The notes under the pieces are model-generated. The model was not told where the DNA came from. It searched no databases and saw only the letters and a list, made by a program, of their open reading frames with translations. 40,165 nucleotides of DNA, taken from the NCBI GenBank assembly GCA_016839945.1, contig JAEOTE010000056.1:1-40165 (forward strand), in the 5' to 3' direction. Numbering within the stretch: position 1 is the first letter of the stretch; the number at the start of each line of letters is the position of its first letter. Positions 24,453-33,743 of this stretch are shown here, one piece after another. This DNA is from Candidatus Heimdallarchaeota archaeon (lineage in GTDB: Archaea > Asgardarchaeota > Heimdallarchaeia > Heimdallarchaeales > Heimdallarchaeaceae). A program made the position numbers and the translations under genes.

Positions 24453-25268
24453 ATGTCTATCGTTCAGATAATACCAATACCTTCAAACAAAATAATTGAA
24501 GAAGAAGATGATTTAGTATCTGTAGTTTTGAAATCAATAGAAGACCAAGGTCATGCTCTTCAGAATGATGATATTCTCGTGATTGCTAGTAAAGTAGTTT
24601 CTGTTGTGGAAAAACGAATTAGAAAGTATGAAGATATTTCCCCAACAAAAGAAGCTAAAGTTATCGGTAAGAGAGCTCGCATTTCACCAGAGTTTGCTCA
24701 GATTATTTTAGATGAAACCAATAACAAATATATTGGCACTGTTCCTGGTGCAGTTACAACTCTAAATAAATATGGACTGATGGCAAATGCAGGAGCAGAT
24801 CAATCAAATGTGGGAGATGAAAAAATAATCCTTCTCCCAGAAGACTGTAAAATTTCAGCTCAGAAAATACATCAGAAGTTTTTAGATCAGATTAATTCAT
24901 ACATTGGTATTATTATAGCTGATTCACGAACAATGCCACTGCGATTAGGGACAGTAGGTGGAGCATTAGCTACATATGGATTCCAATCTGTCATAGATGA
25001 AAGAGGTAAGAATGATTTATTTGGAAAACCAATGCACATAACAACTAGAGCAGTAGGAGATCAGCTTGCAACTGCTGCAGAGCTTCTAATGGGTGAGACT
25101 GACGAACGAATCCCTTTTGTTATCGTTAGGGGGTATCCTATCAGAAGAATCACAAACAAAGAAGAGCAAGACATTAATTTACTTATAACAGAGGAAAATT
25201 GTATGTTCATTGGACCTCTGCTTCCTTGCTTAGAGGAAAAAATGAAAAGAGCTATTGAAAATGATTAA
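24453..25268 (+). CDS. cofE: Coenzyme F420-0:L-glutamate ligase
   Basis: CofE adds the first glutamates to F420-0 with GTP. The family features are visible: IIPIPSNKIIEEEDDL at the start, DILVIASKVVSVVEKR, the GLMANAGADQSNV stretch, IIIADSRTMPLRLGTVGGALA, and DLFGKPMHITTRAVGDQLATAAELLMGE. The length of 271 residues is normal for the archaeal enzyme. The start is the ATG at 24453 (the TTG at 24450 is in frame). The stop overlaps the next gene's ATG by eight bases, so the two are coupled. It implies that the organism makes F420, a hydride carrier in archaea with a tetrahydromethanopterin-linked C1 pathway. Confidence 0.95.
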   Translation: MSIVQIIPIPSNKIIEEEDDLVSVVLKSIEDQGHALQNDDILVIASKVVSVVEKRIRKYEDISPTKEAKVIGKRARISPEFAQIILDETNNKYIGTVPGAVTTLNKYGLMANAGADQSNVGDEKIILLPEDCKISAQKIHQKFLDQINSYIGIIIADSRTMPLRLGTVGGALATYGFQSVIDERGKNDLFGKPMHITTRAVGDQLATAAELLMGETDERIPFVIVRGYPIRRITNKEEQDINLLITEENCMFIGPLLPCLEEKMKRAIEND

Positions 25269-26142
25269 AGGTAATCTAGGAAAGATACAAGTAGGAGATG
25301 AATTTCCAACTCCCATTGTAGGTGTAGTTAATCTTTCTCCTGCTTCATTTTACAAAGGTTCTATTGCATCAACAAATCAAGATCTCGAAAAAGTAGTGTT
25401 AAAGATGATTGATGAGGGAGTAAATTGCTTAGATATAGGGGCTCAATCTACTAGACCAATTCAAATTTATGGTGGAGAAGGAAGAGTTAATGAGATACAA
25501 GAAAAAGAAATAGTTGGTAAATCATTAGAAGTGGTTCTAGACATTATGAAAAGTTATGAGGGTGTAGAAATATCTGTAGACACTACAAGGGGTTCAGTAG
25601 CAGAATCTGCTCTGAAGAAAGATATACGGATTATAAATGATATATCCGGTTTTAAAAAAGATGAAAAAATGGCTAGTCTAATTGCAGACTATGATGCACA
25701 TGCTATTGTTATGGCGGCAAAAAAAGAACCAGGGGACGTTTATACTATAGACGAAGTATTACATGAACTCAAACTAAGTGTTAATATTGGATTGAATAGT
25801 GGAATCAAAAAAGATAGGATGATAATTGATCCTGGGATAGGTAGTTGGGAAGCAAGAGACTATTATCATGATTATTCATTGATTAGAAATTTAGAAGAAT
25901 TTAGGGTATTAAACAAACCTATTTACATAGGTATCAGTAGAAAGACCTCAATTGGTAAAATTCTAAATGATGCACCTCCAGAAGAGAGACTGTTTGGATC
26001 AATAGGGGCTACAATTGTTGCTATACTAAATGGTGCTCATATTGTGAGAACACATGATGTTAAACCTACATTAGAAGCAATAAGAGTTGCAGAAACGATT
26101 CTTAATTTTGACAAATACTTCTCAAAGAATCTCTCTAAATAG
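25261..26142 (+). CDS. Dihydropteroate-synthase-like pterin-binding protein
   Basis: This 293-residue TIM-barrel protein has DHPS signatures: VGVVNLSPASFY (family MGxxNxTPDSF), CLDIGAQSTRP, ISVDTTRGSVAESAL, IINDISGF, MIIDPGIGSWE and YIGISRKTSIGKI. It should act on a pterin in folate or tetrahydromethanopterin synthesis, or bind a methylated pterin. Archaeal DHPS-like proteins are not all true synthases, so I avoid a firm symbol. The start is the ATG at 25261, which overlaps the cofE stop (an eight-base overlap); coupled expression fits a shared C1-cofactor role. It ends three bases from the convergent GHMP kinase gene. Confidence 0.85.
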   Translation: MIKGNLGKIQVGDEFPTPIVGVVNLSPASFYKGSIASTNQDLEKVVLKMIDEGVNCLDIGAQSTRPIQIYGGEGRVNEIQEKEIVGKSLEVVLDIMKSYEGVEISVDTTRGSVAESALKKDIRIINDISGFKKDEKMASLIADYDAHAIVMAAKKEPGDVYTIDEVLHELKLSVNIGLNSGIKKDRMIIDPGIGSWEARDYYHDYSLIRNLEEFRVLNKPIYIGISRKTSIGKILNDAPPEERLFGSIGATIVAILNGAHIVRTHDVKPTLEAIRVAETILNFDKYFSKNLSK

Positions 26143-26144
26143 TT

Positions 26145-27218
26145 TTAACTAGTGAATATTGCTCCTTCATCAATTTCTACGGACCATATAGGAAGTTTGA
26201 AGTTGGTTTTTAATGAATCAACTATTGAATCGTTTTCTTTATCTGTTAAAAGAACAACACTACCTCCTAATCCGGCACCTGTTAGTTTTCCCCCCAATGC
26301 TCCATTAATAATAGCTGAATCAATTATCTTGTCTAGAATGGGTGTTGAGACTTCAAGATTTTCTCTCAGAGAAATCTGTTGTGAAGTTAATAAATCTCCT
26401 AGTATGTTAATATTGGGATCTGATTTTAACATCACTTTTTCAGCTTCTTCAGTATCTTGTTTAATTGAGATAACTCCAGTCAATATTTTCTTTTCTTTTT
26501 TATTGAAACTTTTACTATATTTCTCTAAGATACTAATGGAGCTGTCACGAAGAGGAATACTAGATTCAGTCTCAAATACTCTGATCGCTTTTTTTATTTC
26601 TTTTACTTTTGACCCATGAACCTGGCTAGTGAGCTTAGGTGTTTGACTATTTACAACAATCAATCGAAAATCAGGTTTAGGGAGTATTCTGATTTCAGGT
26701 GGTTCGGTACATTTAAGACTTATAATCCCTCCAATAGATGAAGAATATTGATCCATTCTCCCACAAGGAATACCCAGTAGGTTGTGTTCTGCATTGTAGG
26801 CTAGTTCAGCTAGCTCTTCTTTTTCGATCTCGATTTCACTCACTCCACATAAATGCTTTATCCATGCAACTAATAGAGCTGCTGAACTAGAAAGTCCACT
26901 AGCTATAGGAATATCACTTTGAATTGTTACTTCTAAAGAAGGTATTTCTATATTGGAACTAAAATCCTTTAAGGCAAGGATACCTGATTCCATAAAAGAT
27001 TTGAAGTCTAAATTATTACTGCTTATTTTTTGTAATTTAATTGGTATTTTTACTATTTGATTCAAATCCTTGCTAAATACAGATATCATATTTTTTTTTC
27101 CTTCATAAGATGAAATATTTACTCTTAAATTGATAGCAGCAGGAATGACTCTTAACTCTAAATAATCTTGATGTTCTCCATATAGACATACTCTAGCTGG
27201 TGCTGAAGAAAAATACAT
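26145..27218 (-). CDS. GHMP kinase of the galactokinase type
   Basis: This 357-residue protein opens with APARVCLYGEHQDYLE, which matches the galactokinase signature GRVNLIGEHTDYN. GHMP motif 2 is DIPIASGLSSSAALLVA (about 104-120), the GRMDQYSSSIGG segment contains the catalytic Asp, and GHMP motif 3 is GGKLTGAGLGGSVVLL near the C-terminus. It phosphorylates a sugar or a related alcohol with ATP. The signature favours a sugar 1-kinase over mevalonate kinase, but the substrate needs testing. It is divergently transcribed from the AAA+ gene across about 130 bases. Confidence 0.85.
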   Translation of the reverse strand: MYFSSAPARVCLYGEHQDYLELRVIPAAINLRVNISSYEGKKNMISVFSKDLNQIVKIPIKLQKISSNNLDFKSFMESGILALKDFSSNIEIPSLEVTIQSDIPIASGLSSSAALLVAWIKHLCGVSEIEIEKEELAELAYNAEHNLLGIPCGRMDQYSSSIGGIISLKCTEPPEIRILPKPDFRLIVVNSQTPKLTSQVHGSKVKEIKKAIRVFETESSIPLRDSSISILEKYSKSFNKKEKKILTGVISIKQDTEEAEKVMLKSDPNINILGDLLTSQQISLRENLEVSTPILDKIIDSAIINGALGGKLTGAGLGGSVVLLTDKENDSIVDSLKTNFKLPIWSVEIDEGAIFTS

Positions 27219-27304
27219 TAAATCAACAAAAAGTATCTTTTTCTCTTAATAATACTTTTTGGTAAAAATGAAATCTCTCACCTTTTTGGATTTCCTTCTT
27301 AATA

Positions 27305-27346
27305 AAGTATATAAGTAAAAATTCCTTTAAAAGATGTGGGGATATA
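27305..27346 (+). promoter_or_regulatory. Promoter and ribosome site fixing a TTG start
   Basis: A TATA-like AGTATATAAGTA (27305-27316) is followed by GTGGGGAT (27337-27344) immediately before a TTG at 27347. The purine-rich ribosome site and the lack of any in-frame ATG nearby support TTG as the start. The ATG at 27334 is out of frame. Confidence 0.5.
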
Positions 27347-28594
27347 TTGCCAGACAATCTTCTTGATAGAGTATTTAATTTGTCAACCTATCTAAGAGAT
27401 GAAAATCTCGACGTTCAAAATCAAGAACTGAGACTTGATCCTTGGACAATGAAGTATATCCCTGAACTCTATATTGCTTCTGAGAAACTAAATAGTCAAA
27501 TTGCACGCTTATTACAGATTATTAAAGATGGCAAAGCAATTTGTTCAATTATAGGCGATATAAAATCAGGCAAATCATATCTATTAAATCTATTAAGAGA
27601 TGGATTTAAGGAATCATTGTGGAAATATTCAACATACAAGAAGATACACATCTTATTCTTTGATTCTGAAGAAATGAAAGACTATTCCTTAACAATCTTC
27701 TTACAAAAAATAGCAGAACAAATCTTCGGTAAAACAAATCACTCAAGAGAACAGATAATTGTTGAACTAAAGAATTATACTACAACTAATAACGCATTGT
27801 TAGTTTTGTTATTAGATAATTTTCGTGGTAATCTACTCTCATCTGTTTCAAGTGATTCAGCTAAATTACTGAAATTACTAAAAGAACACTTTTCTTGTAT
27901 AATAACTTGCAATTTGAGTGAAATGATGATTTTAAGAAATGGACTAAAAGAAGGGGGTGCTGATCATCTGTCATATTCAATTCATCTCCCAGAGTTATCC
28001 ATGGCAGAAGCAAAAGAACTTGTTACAAGAAGAATGAGTTATGCTTTGAATCAATCAAATGTTCAAATTGGAGAGATATTCTCTGAAAGAGCTTTGGAAG
28101 CAGCTTGGGTAGAATCCAAAGGAAATCCCTGGGTTTTTATTTCAACTCTTTCTGATGCATATTCATATTCAAAAAAGAAAGGATCGAGAATAGTATCTCA
28201 TGATGCAGTAAATTCTGTAATAGATATGTTTTCTAGAACTCCAGTACAAGGAACATTTGAGGATCATGATAAATTCATAATTCAACAAGCACTGAATAAT
28301 TTTCCTTATAGAGAAAGACAAGTATGTGAATATTTAATCCATAAGGATGCGACTGCAAAGGAAATAACTTTGTATCTTTATGGAGAACTTCCTTCATCTG
28401 AATATAGAAGTAAATATATGGGAACAAAGAGTTTTTTGAAGAGATTAAAAGATAAAAATGTAGTTGTAACTAAAGGACAAGAAGGACGCTCTCTTCTATT
28501 TGGATTAAATCCAAAAATGAGAGAAAGATTAACACAAAGTAGTGACAAAAGCGAACCATCGATAACAAGTGAAAACAAAATTTATGTTTCATAA
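27347..28594 (+). CDS. Cdc6/Orc1-like AAA+ ATPase with winged-helix C-terminus
   Basis: In this 415-residue protein the Walker A is GDIKSGKSY (about 66-74) and the Walker B-like strand is LLVLLLDNF (about 151-159), with Asp then Asn in place of Asp-Glu, followed by a sensor 1-type strand ending CIITCNLSE. A lid region (ELSMAEAKELVTRRM) and then about 130 residues with winged-helix character (YRERQVCEYLIHKDATAKEITLYL...FLKRLKDKNVV) follow. The layout resembles Orc1/Cdc6 and related STAND-type archaeal ATPases. The altered Walker B argues for weak or no hydrolysis and against a canonical replication initiator. No origin-like repeats flank it. The start is TTG. Confidence 0.65.
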   Translation: MPDNLLDRVFNLSTYLRDENLDVQNQELRLDPWTMKYIPELYIASEKLNSQIARLLQIIKDGKAICSIIGDIKSGKSYLLNLLRDGFKESLWKYSTYKKIHILFFDSEEMKDYSLTIFLQKIAEQIFGKTNHSREQIIVELKNYTTTNNALLVLLLDNFRGNLLSSVSSDSAKLLKLLKEHFSCIITCNLSEMMILRNGLKEGGADHLSYSIHLPELSMAEAKELVTRRMSYALNQSNVQIGEIFSERALEAAWVESKGNPWVFISTLSDAYSYSKKKGSRIVSHDAVNSVIDMFSRTPVQGTFEDHDKFIIQQALNNFPYRERQVCEYLIHKDATAKEITLYLYGELPSSEYRSKYMGTKSFLKRLKDKNVVVTKGQEGRSLLFGLNPKMRERLTQSSDKSEPSITSENKIYVS

Positions 28595-28616
28595 AAAGAA
28601 AGAAAAAAGGAAATTG

Positions 28617-29756
28617 TTATTTTTTAGCTATGTTTCGTATTATTGATACGATTAAGAATACTATGTATGCTACTAGGAAATTAATCAGAAGTAGATTAGT
28701 AAATTCTGTAAATAATGTAAACCAAGTTGAAGTTCTGATATAGAAAAAGTCTGCAGAACCAATAGCATTCTGAAAGATGTAACTATATGCACAAATAGTC
28801 AAGAATGGTGCAATATTCAAAGTTAAATAAGCTCCTTCATAATTTAGTCTCATAAAGTTAGTTGTTCCTGATGCTCTTTGATATATAATAAGTGCTATAC
28901 CAATACCAATGACAAATCCAACAATTGGTAGGATGTAAAATACATTCAGAAGTTGAACTGCCATAAATCCTCCTGCAGTGGTTTTTGCAAAGATTGAATT
29001 TAGGAACTGAGTATTAGTATCCCCAAATATTGAAACCGCAGTAGATTGGTTAAAGTTTACATGTGATAGAATTATGAACAAGAGAGCACCTACAATGCTT
29101 AAGAAAATTAATAACTGACCAAAAATCTCCTTTTTCTTACCTGTTTGTTCAGCTGAAATTTTCCTTCTTGACAGAATAAAGAAAACTACTATGTAAATTG
29201 CTGAAAAAACTGCAACTATCAAGTCATAAACTGGAAATCCACCAATTGTCTCTCCGAAAGCAATCCCTACAGAATTTTGATGGAAATTATTTTGTGCTTG
29301 TTCTAGACTTGCAACCATACTTACACCAGCTCCAATCACACCTTGCAGACCTATAACAATTCCAGTTACAAGAAGTGCTGTTCTTCCAGTTATACGCATT
29401 GTTGCAAACCATCCAGCGAAAAATGCTGTTATCATGTAAATAATTACCACAGCTATGAAACCCTTTAATGCAACTGTAGAATAGGGATCGTAGAAAGATA
29501 AAATTGCTGCTGTACTAATAAAAATAGATGATACAAGGTTTTTAGCTATAGCACAAGAAACCAGAATAATGGCTATTGTGAAGGTTATTGTTGCAGGAGA
29601 TATCCATTCCCAAAGCGTTTCAATTTGCAGTATTCCTAACCATGGTAATACAAATTCAGTGAGTGCTACTAAAGCAATCCCAAAGAATGTTGCTATCAAT
29701 GCTCTTTTTGTGAAAAACTGCCCAAGATGAAAGTATTTAATGTCTGACATATACAT
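28617..29756 (-). CDS. Multi-pass membrane protein, unknown function
   Basis: This 379-residue protein has about ten predicted transmembrane helices from residue 17 to the end, with short loops and one longer soluble loop at about 145-170 (MVASLEQAQNNFHQNS) that contains GIAFGETIGG. A basic loop (SRRKISAEQTGKKK) precedes helix seven. No transporter signature is recognisable. It sits 81 bases downstream of a second small membrane protein on the same strand and may form a pair with it. ATGs at 29756 and 29750 are both possible starts. It ends in the short convergent gap after the AAA+ gene. Confidence 0.6.
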   Translation of the reverse strand: MYMSDIKYFHLGQFFTKRALIATFFGIALVALTEFVLPWLGILQIETLWEWISPATITFTIAIILVSCAIAKNLVSSIFISTAAILSFYDPYSTVALKGFIAVVIIYMITAFFAGWFATMRITGRTALLVTGIVIGLQGVIGAGVSMVASLEQAQNNFHQNSVGIAFGETIGGFPVYDLIVAVFSAIYIVVFFILSRRKISAEQTGKKKEIFGQLLIFLSIVGALLFIILSHVNFNQSTAVSIFGDTNTQFLNSIFAKTTAGGFMAVQLLNVFYILPIVGFVIGIGIALIIYQRASGTTNFMRLNYEGAYLTLNIAPFLTICAYSYIFQNAIGSADFFYIRTSTWFTLFTEFTNLLLINFLVAYIVFLIVSIIRNIAKK

Positions 29757-29837
29757 CGTTTCTCTTTTGTTGTTTTAACTGATTAAGAAATAATATGTAC
29801 TATGGTAAAAAAAAGATTTTGGGTGTAGGAAGAGTGT

Positions 29838-30215
29838 TTACCTTCTAGGTTTTATTGACATCATTGTTGTTCCAATGAAGGTAATTAATCCTGAAGCTGC
29901 TGCAATCATAATAACAGCAATGCCACTTAAGACAGTGTTGAGTGCTTCATAATCTCTTTGCCAGATTGCTAGATAGATTGTAAGTAGAATTAAAGCAGCT
30001 AGCATAAAACCTGTTAAAACCAAATAAGCATTCTTCTCTTCTGTTCTAAAAACAGCTGATACAGATCCTAAAGCGAATCCACCAATGATTCCTATTCCTA
30101 GGTAAAAAAGGAACCACCAAAACTGATCAGTTAATTGAACTACTGTAATAATTACACCAAAGATTCCAACAGCTGTTAAAGCTCCTCCAATAAAAGACGC
30201 AGGTCTTGCAGCCAT
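29838..30215 (-). CDS. Small four-helix membrane protein
   Basis: In this 125-residue protein four hydrophobic segments cover nearly the whole length (about 8-30, 32-54, 64-86, 96-118). A Gly-rich second helix contains YLGIGIIGGFALGSVSAV, and the C-terminus is basic (IKPRR). No family is recognised. The neighbouring larger membrane protein on the same strand is a plausible partner. The 246-base region upstream (30216-30461) holds an AT-rich promoter-like stretch for this gene and no convincing gene. Confidence 0.6.
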   Translation of the reverse strand: MAARPASFIGGALTAVGIFGVIITVVQLTDQFWWFLFYLGIGIIGGFALGSVSAVFRTEEKNAYLVLTGFMLAALILLTIYLAIWQRDYEALNTVLSGIAVIMIAAASGLITFIGTTMMSIKPRR

Positions 30216-30461
30216 AATAAATACCTCAATATTCCTAACTAACAGCTTTGTATATTAATATTTCTAAATACTTTACTTGAAGTTTTAAGACAACATCGCA
30301 GATTTACAAGAAGACTGAATGTCTTAGGGAAGCATATTATCTCATAAGATACTTTACAATAAGATGGGTATTGAATGCTAAAGATGCAGGTGTTCAAGAA
30401 TATTATCTTCTAATAAAGTGGACCTTTTAAAAAGAAAGTGGGCTTTGCAACACTATGAAAA

Positions 30462-31367
30462 TCAAGATTTTGTGTTTTGTTTCTTCTTCTTTTTAATTTT
30501 GAATCTATCAAAGACAATTGATAAAGCTAAATCCAAGTTCCTAATCACATGAAAGATACGTCCAAGTCTAACATACATCCTCCTTATAGCCTTAATAATG
30601 CTATTTTGTTCAACTATTCCTATTTCATAGTAGAGGTATTGTTCTTTTTCCTTGCCACTAATACAAATCTTTCCAAGAGGATTAGTTATTGTTAACCAAC
30701 CATTCCAATAATGACCACCTTCCTCACCAAACCGATTTGCATTAATTAACCACGCATCATAACTTCGAGAAAGAAACCCAATTCCAAACCACCTTGGATC
30801 TTTATCATCTGCTAGGCTATGAATAATCAGTTCAAGTTTACTTTTTCTCAAAGTTTTGTTAACTTCTTTACTTTGAACATCATAGCAAATAACTATGCCT
30901 GTCTTAATATCTTTAATTTGAATAACTGTTACAGGTTTTTCTCCTGGAGTAAAAAATGATTCTCTCATTGCTCTTTTACGGTGAACTGCAGTAATATTAC
31001 CTAAAGGATCAATCAAAACTTGAGAGTTGTAAAAATCTTCCTTCTCCTTTTCATTGATTCCAAAACTAATGTATACATTGTATTGTGCTGCAAGTTTAGA
31101 CATTATATCTGTAGTTTTACCAGGTATAGTTTCAGCAATTTTGTGATGATATTCAGCTGTTTTTTTGAAATTAAAAAACCAACCATGAATAGTTTCTCCA
31201 AACACTATTAATTCAACATGTGGGTGATTCTGCTTTATCTCTTCTATGAAATTAGTCATTTTTTGTAAATTCTTTTCTGGATTTTCATCACAAATCATAG
31301 CAGTAGTTGCAATTTTGAGATGTTTATTAGCTTTTGAAATATTGTATAGCTTTTTCATTAGAACCAT
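30462..31367 (-). CDS. Carbon-nitrogen hydrolase (nitrilase/amidase family)
   Basis: This 301-residue protein carries the nitrilase catalytic triad in order: Glu in VFGETIHGW, Lys in HRKRAM, and the nucleophile Cys in GIVICYDV. Family framework pieces such as YISFGINE, LIDPLGNI and WLINANRFGEEGG are also visible. It should hydrolyse an amide, carbamoyl or nitrile group of a small molecule. The Lys-rich C-terminus (KIKKKKKQ) is a T tract on the opposite strand. The start is ATG 31367 or 31358. It is divergent from the DEAD-box gene across about 270 bases of AT-rich sequence that contains promoter-like TATA stretches and no gene. Confidence 0.85.
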   Translation of the reverse strand: MVLMKKLYNISKANKHLKIATTAMICDENPEKNLQKMTNFIEEIKQNHPHVELIVFGETIHGWFFNFKKTAEYHHKIAETIPGKTTDIMSKLAAQYNVYISFGINEKEKEDFYNSQVLIDPLGNITAVHRKRAMRESFFTPGEKPVTVIQIKDIKTGIVICYDVQSKEVNKTLRKSKLELIIHSLADDKDPRWFGIGFLSRSYDAWLINANRFGEEGGHYWNGWLTITNPLGKICISGKEKEQYLYYEIGIVEQNSIIKAIRRMYVRLGRIFHVIRNLDLALSIVFDRFKIKKKKKQNTKS

Positions 31368-31638
31368 CTGGTAAAGTTCCTATTAAAGTACTAATAAGCA
31401 TTATCAAATATATGTATCCATTCAGTTGATTTGTGATTGAAAACATTTTTTATTCTCTTTTTCTGTTCAATCGAAGTCTTTTAAAACACTAGTCCTCAAT
31501 CTTTTTTGTAGTTGAGGAAGATTAGAAATAAGTAATTATTTTGTTTAAGTTTTTTTCAACACCCTAAATAATTGCTTAGAATCATACCTCAAGAGAATTG
31601 ATACTTGATTTTAGGTTAGACTATAAAAAGTGATATCA

Positions 31639-32874
31639 ATGAAATTTCAAGATTATAATTTAAACAGTCAGTTAAAACGAGCTTTAGAAGATATGGGGAT
31701 TCATACTCCAACCAAAATACAGAGAAGATCGATTCCTCAACTCCTTGATGGGGGTAGAACACATGTCCTAGCTCAAGCTAAGACTGGAACTGGAAAAACA
31801 CTAGCATTCTCCATTCCTATTGCTAACCAGATTAGTCTTAAACAACGCTCAGTTCAGGCAGTCGTACTAGTACCAACTAGAGAATTATGTAAGCAAGTAC
31901 ACAGTGTTGTTAATAGATTGACGATGTACAGAAAATTAAAAACTGTAGAGGTTTATGGTGGAGTCTCCATCGACAGGCAAAAAAAAGAGATTAAAGCTGG
32001 TGCTCAAATTGTTATAGCTACTCCTGGAAGACTTATGGATCTTTACAGAAGAAGAGTTATTTCCTTCAGTAACGTAAAATTTGTTGTTTTAGATGAAGCT
32101 GATAGAATGCTTGATATGGGATTCTTACCTGATATAAAGTACATCCTGTTTGATGCAATGAAAGGTGTCTCACCTCGCTTATTATTGTTCTCAGCAACAA
32201 TGCTTAAACAAATAACAAAGATTGCTCGTCAGTTTACCAATGGTGAAAAGTTGGTTGAAATAAATGTGAGTAAAGATGATATAACAGTTGCAAACTGTAA
32301 GCAGTATTATTACAAAATCAAAGATTCCAAGCAGAAATATTCTACTTTTGTTTCAATTCTTAAGGAGGAAAAACCCAAATCTTCAATTGTTTTTGTTAAC
32401 ACTAGACGATGGGCAGACAAACTAAGAAAACGCTTATCGCAGGAAAAAGGTCTCAATATGAGATTCAACACATTACATGGAGACAAAACTCAAAGACAAA
32501 GAGAACTTGTTTTGAAAGATTTCAGAAAAGAAAGATTTGATTGTTTGGTAGCTACAAATGTTGCAGCAAGAGGTTTAGATCTCCCGAAAGTAACACACGT
32601 TTTCAATTTTGATTTGCCAAAGGAAGGACCGGAAATATATGTTCATCGAATAGGAAGAACCTCCCGAATGGAAAATGAAGGAAAAGCAATTTCATTTGCT
32701 ATTAATGACCAAATGAAAATGCTTCGTAAAATAGAAACTTTCATGAAAAAACCAATACAGAGGCTTTATTTCAACGTTAGAACTGAAAAAAACAAACGTC
32801 CCAAATCATATCAATCCACAAGTTTTAGCGAAGACAGAAAGAATAGTCAACTTGCTCTACACGCAAGTGATTAA
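31639..32874 (+). CDS. DEAD-box RNA helicase
   Basis: This 411-residue protein has all helicase motifs: Q motif (HTPTKIQRRSIP), I AQAKTGTGKT, Ia PTREL, Ib TPGR, II DEAD, III SAT, IV SIVFVNT, V ARGLD and VI HRIGRTSR. After the two RecA domains there is only a short basic tail (KNKRPKSYQ), as in RhlE-like single-unit helicases. It unwinds short RNA duplexes in RNA folding, ribosome assembly or decay. I prefer the ATG at 31639 (MKFQDYNL), because DEAD-box proteins typically begin just before the Q motif, over the GTG at 31630. A stable hairpin follows the stop. Confidence 0.95.
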   Translation: MKFQDYNLNSQLKRALEDMGIHTPTKIQRRSIPQLLDGGRTHVLAQAKTGTGKTLAFSIPIANQISLKQRSVQAVVLVPTRELCKQVHSVVNRLTMYRKLKTVEVYGGVSIDRQKKEIKAGAQIVIATPGRLMDLYRRRVISFSNVKFVVLDEADRMLDMGFLPDIKYILFDAMKGVSPRLLLFSATMLKQITKIARQFTNGEKLVEINVSKDDITVANCKQYYYKIKDSKQKYSTFVSILKEEKPKSSIVFVNTRRWADKLRKRLSQEKGLNMRFNTLHGDKTQRQRELVLKDFRKERFDCLVATNVAARGLDLPKVTHVFNFDLPKEGPEIYVHRIGRTSRMENEGKAISFAINDQMKMLRKIETFMKKPIQRLYFNVRTEKNKRPKSYQSTSFSEDRKNSQLALHASD

Positions 32875-32876
32875 AC

Positions 32877-32902
32877 TGAGAGATATATTTCTATATTTCT
32901 CA
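32877..32902. terminator. Hairpin between convergent genes, likely bidirectional terminator
   Basis: TGAGAGATATA and TATATTTCTCA form an 11-base stem with one G-T pair around a TTTC loop, three bases after the helicase stop. The remaining 85 bases to the convergent ABC gene hold nothing else recognisable. Confidence 0.5.
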
Positions 32903-32986
32903 CAAAATTACATTCTAATCTGTAAAACTTCACTTATTTCTGAAATCTATTCTGCTGATTCTCATTTGAAAAAAGTCTTCATACTC

Positions 32987-33721
32987 TTATTTTGCTGAAA
33001 AATCTTTTACAATTTGACCATCACTCATGTATAATTGCCTATCAGCTAGGATTGCCAATTCATTGTCGTGAGTCACAAAGACTAAAGTCTTTTTCTTTTC
33101 CTTACTTAGTTCTAAAAGAAGATTGATTATCTTATCTCCAGTATCAGAATCTAGATTTCCTGTTAGCTCATCAGCTAAAATCAATTCAGGATCATTTGCT
33201 AAAGCTCTGGCTATTGCTGTTCGTTGTTGCTCCCCACCGGAAAGTTGATCTGGTTTATGATTCTTTCTGTCATACAATCCTACTGCTTTAAGTAATTCCT
33301 CAGTTTTCTGTTTTCTTTCTTCTTTTGGTCTCTTTGCTAATATCATTGGCATTTCAATATTCTTTTCAGCATTTATCTCCTCTAGTAGATTGAAATTTTG
33401 AAAAACATAGCCTATAATTTCCCTTCTTAAATAGCTTAGTTCTTTTTCTGATAATGTGCTTAACTTCTGACCATCTATTGAGATGTTTCCTTTGTCTACA
33501 TAGTCTAATGCACCAATAACATTGAGTAAAGTGGTCTTACCACTACCTGATGGACCTACTATTGAAATTATCCCTCCTTTCTTTATAGATATAGAAACCT
33601 CATCAAGAGCTTTTACTTCTACTTCTCCCATTTTATAAGATTTTGAAACTTTCTCCACCTTAATGAATGTCTTATCTCGTTTTCTTTTTGAGCTTCTAGT
33701 TTTTTTCTTCTCAGGTGGCAT
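32987..33721 (-). CDS. ABC transporter ATP-binding protein (LolD/MacB type)
   Basis: This 244-residue ATPase has Walker A GPSGSGKTT, Q-loop YVFQNFNLL, signature LSGGEQQR, Walker B LILADELTGNLDS with the catalytic Glu, and H-loop VTHD. The TGNLDS sequence after Walker B is typical of the LolD/MacB/FtsE branch, which powers mechanotransmission-type permeases. A basic N-terminal stretch (KKKTRSSKRKRDK) precedes the domain. No permease gene is in the window. It follows the MazG-like gene by 22 bases on the same strand, so it is the last gene of a three-gene operon with the winged-helix/RING protein. Confidence 0.93.
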   Translation of the reverse strand: MPPEKKKTRSSKRKRDKTFIKVEKVSKSYKMGEVEVKALDEVSISIKKGGIISIVGPSGSGKTTLLNVIGALDYVDKGNISIDGQKLSTLSEKELSYLRREIIGYVFQNFNLLEEINAEKNIEMPMILAKRPKEERKQKTEELLKAVGLYDRKNHKPDQLSGGEQQRTAIARALANDPELILADELTGNLDSDTGDKIINLLLELSKEKKKTLVFVTHDNELAILADRQLYMSDGQIVKDFSAK

Positions 33722-33743
33722 CTTTGCTTATGTCTCCAAACAA

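Noticed and set aside
26145-27218. Mevalonate kinase
   Set aside because: The opening signature (YGEHQDYLE) matches galactokinase-type GHMP kinases better, and no isoprenoid genes are adjacent.
30270-30440. Open frame of about 49 codons in the 30216-30461 gap
   Set aside because: It has no ATG or GTG start, only an internal TTG, no ribosome site and no recognisable sequence. An open frame of this length is likely by chance.
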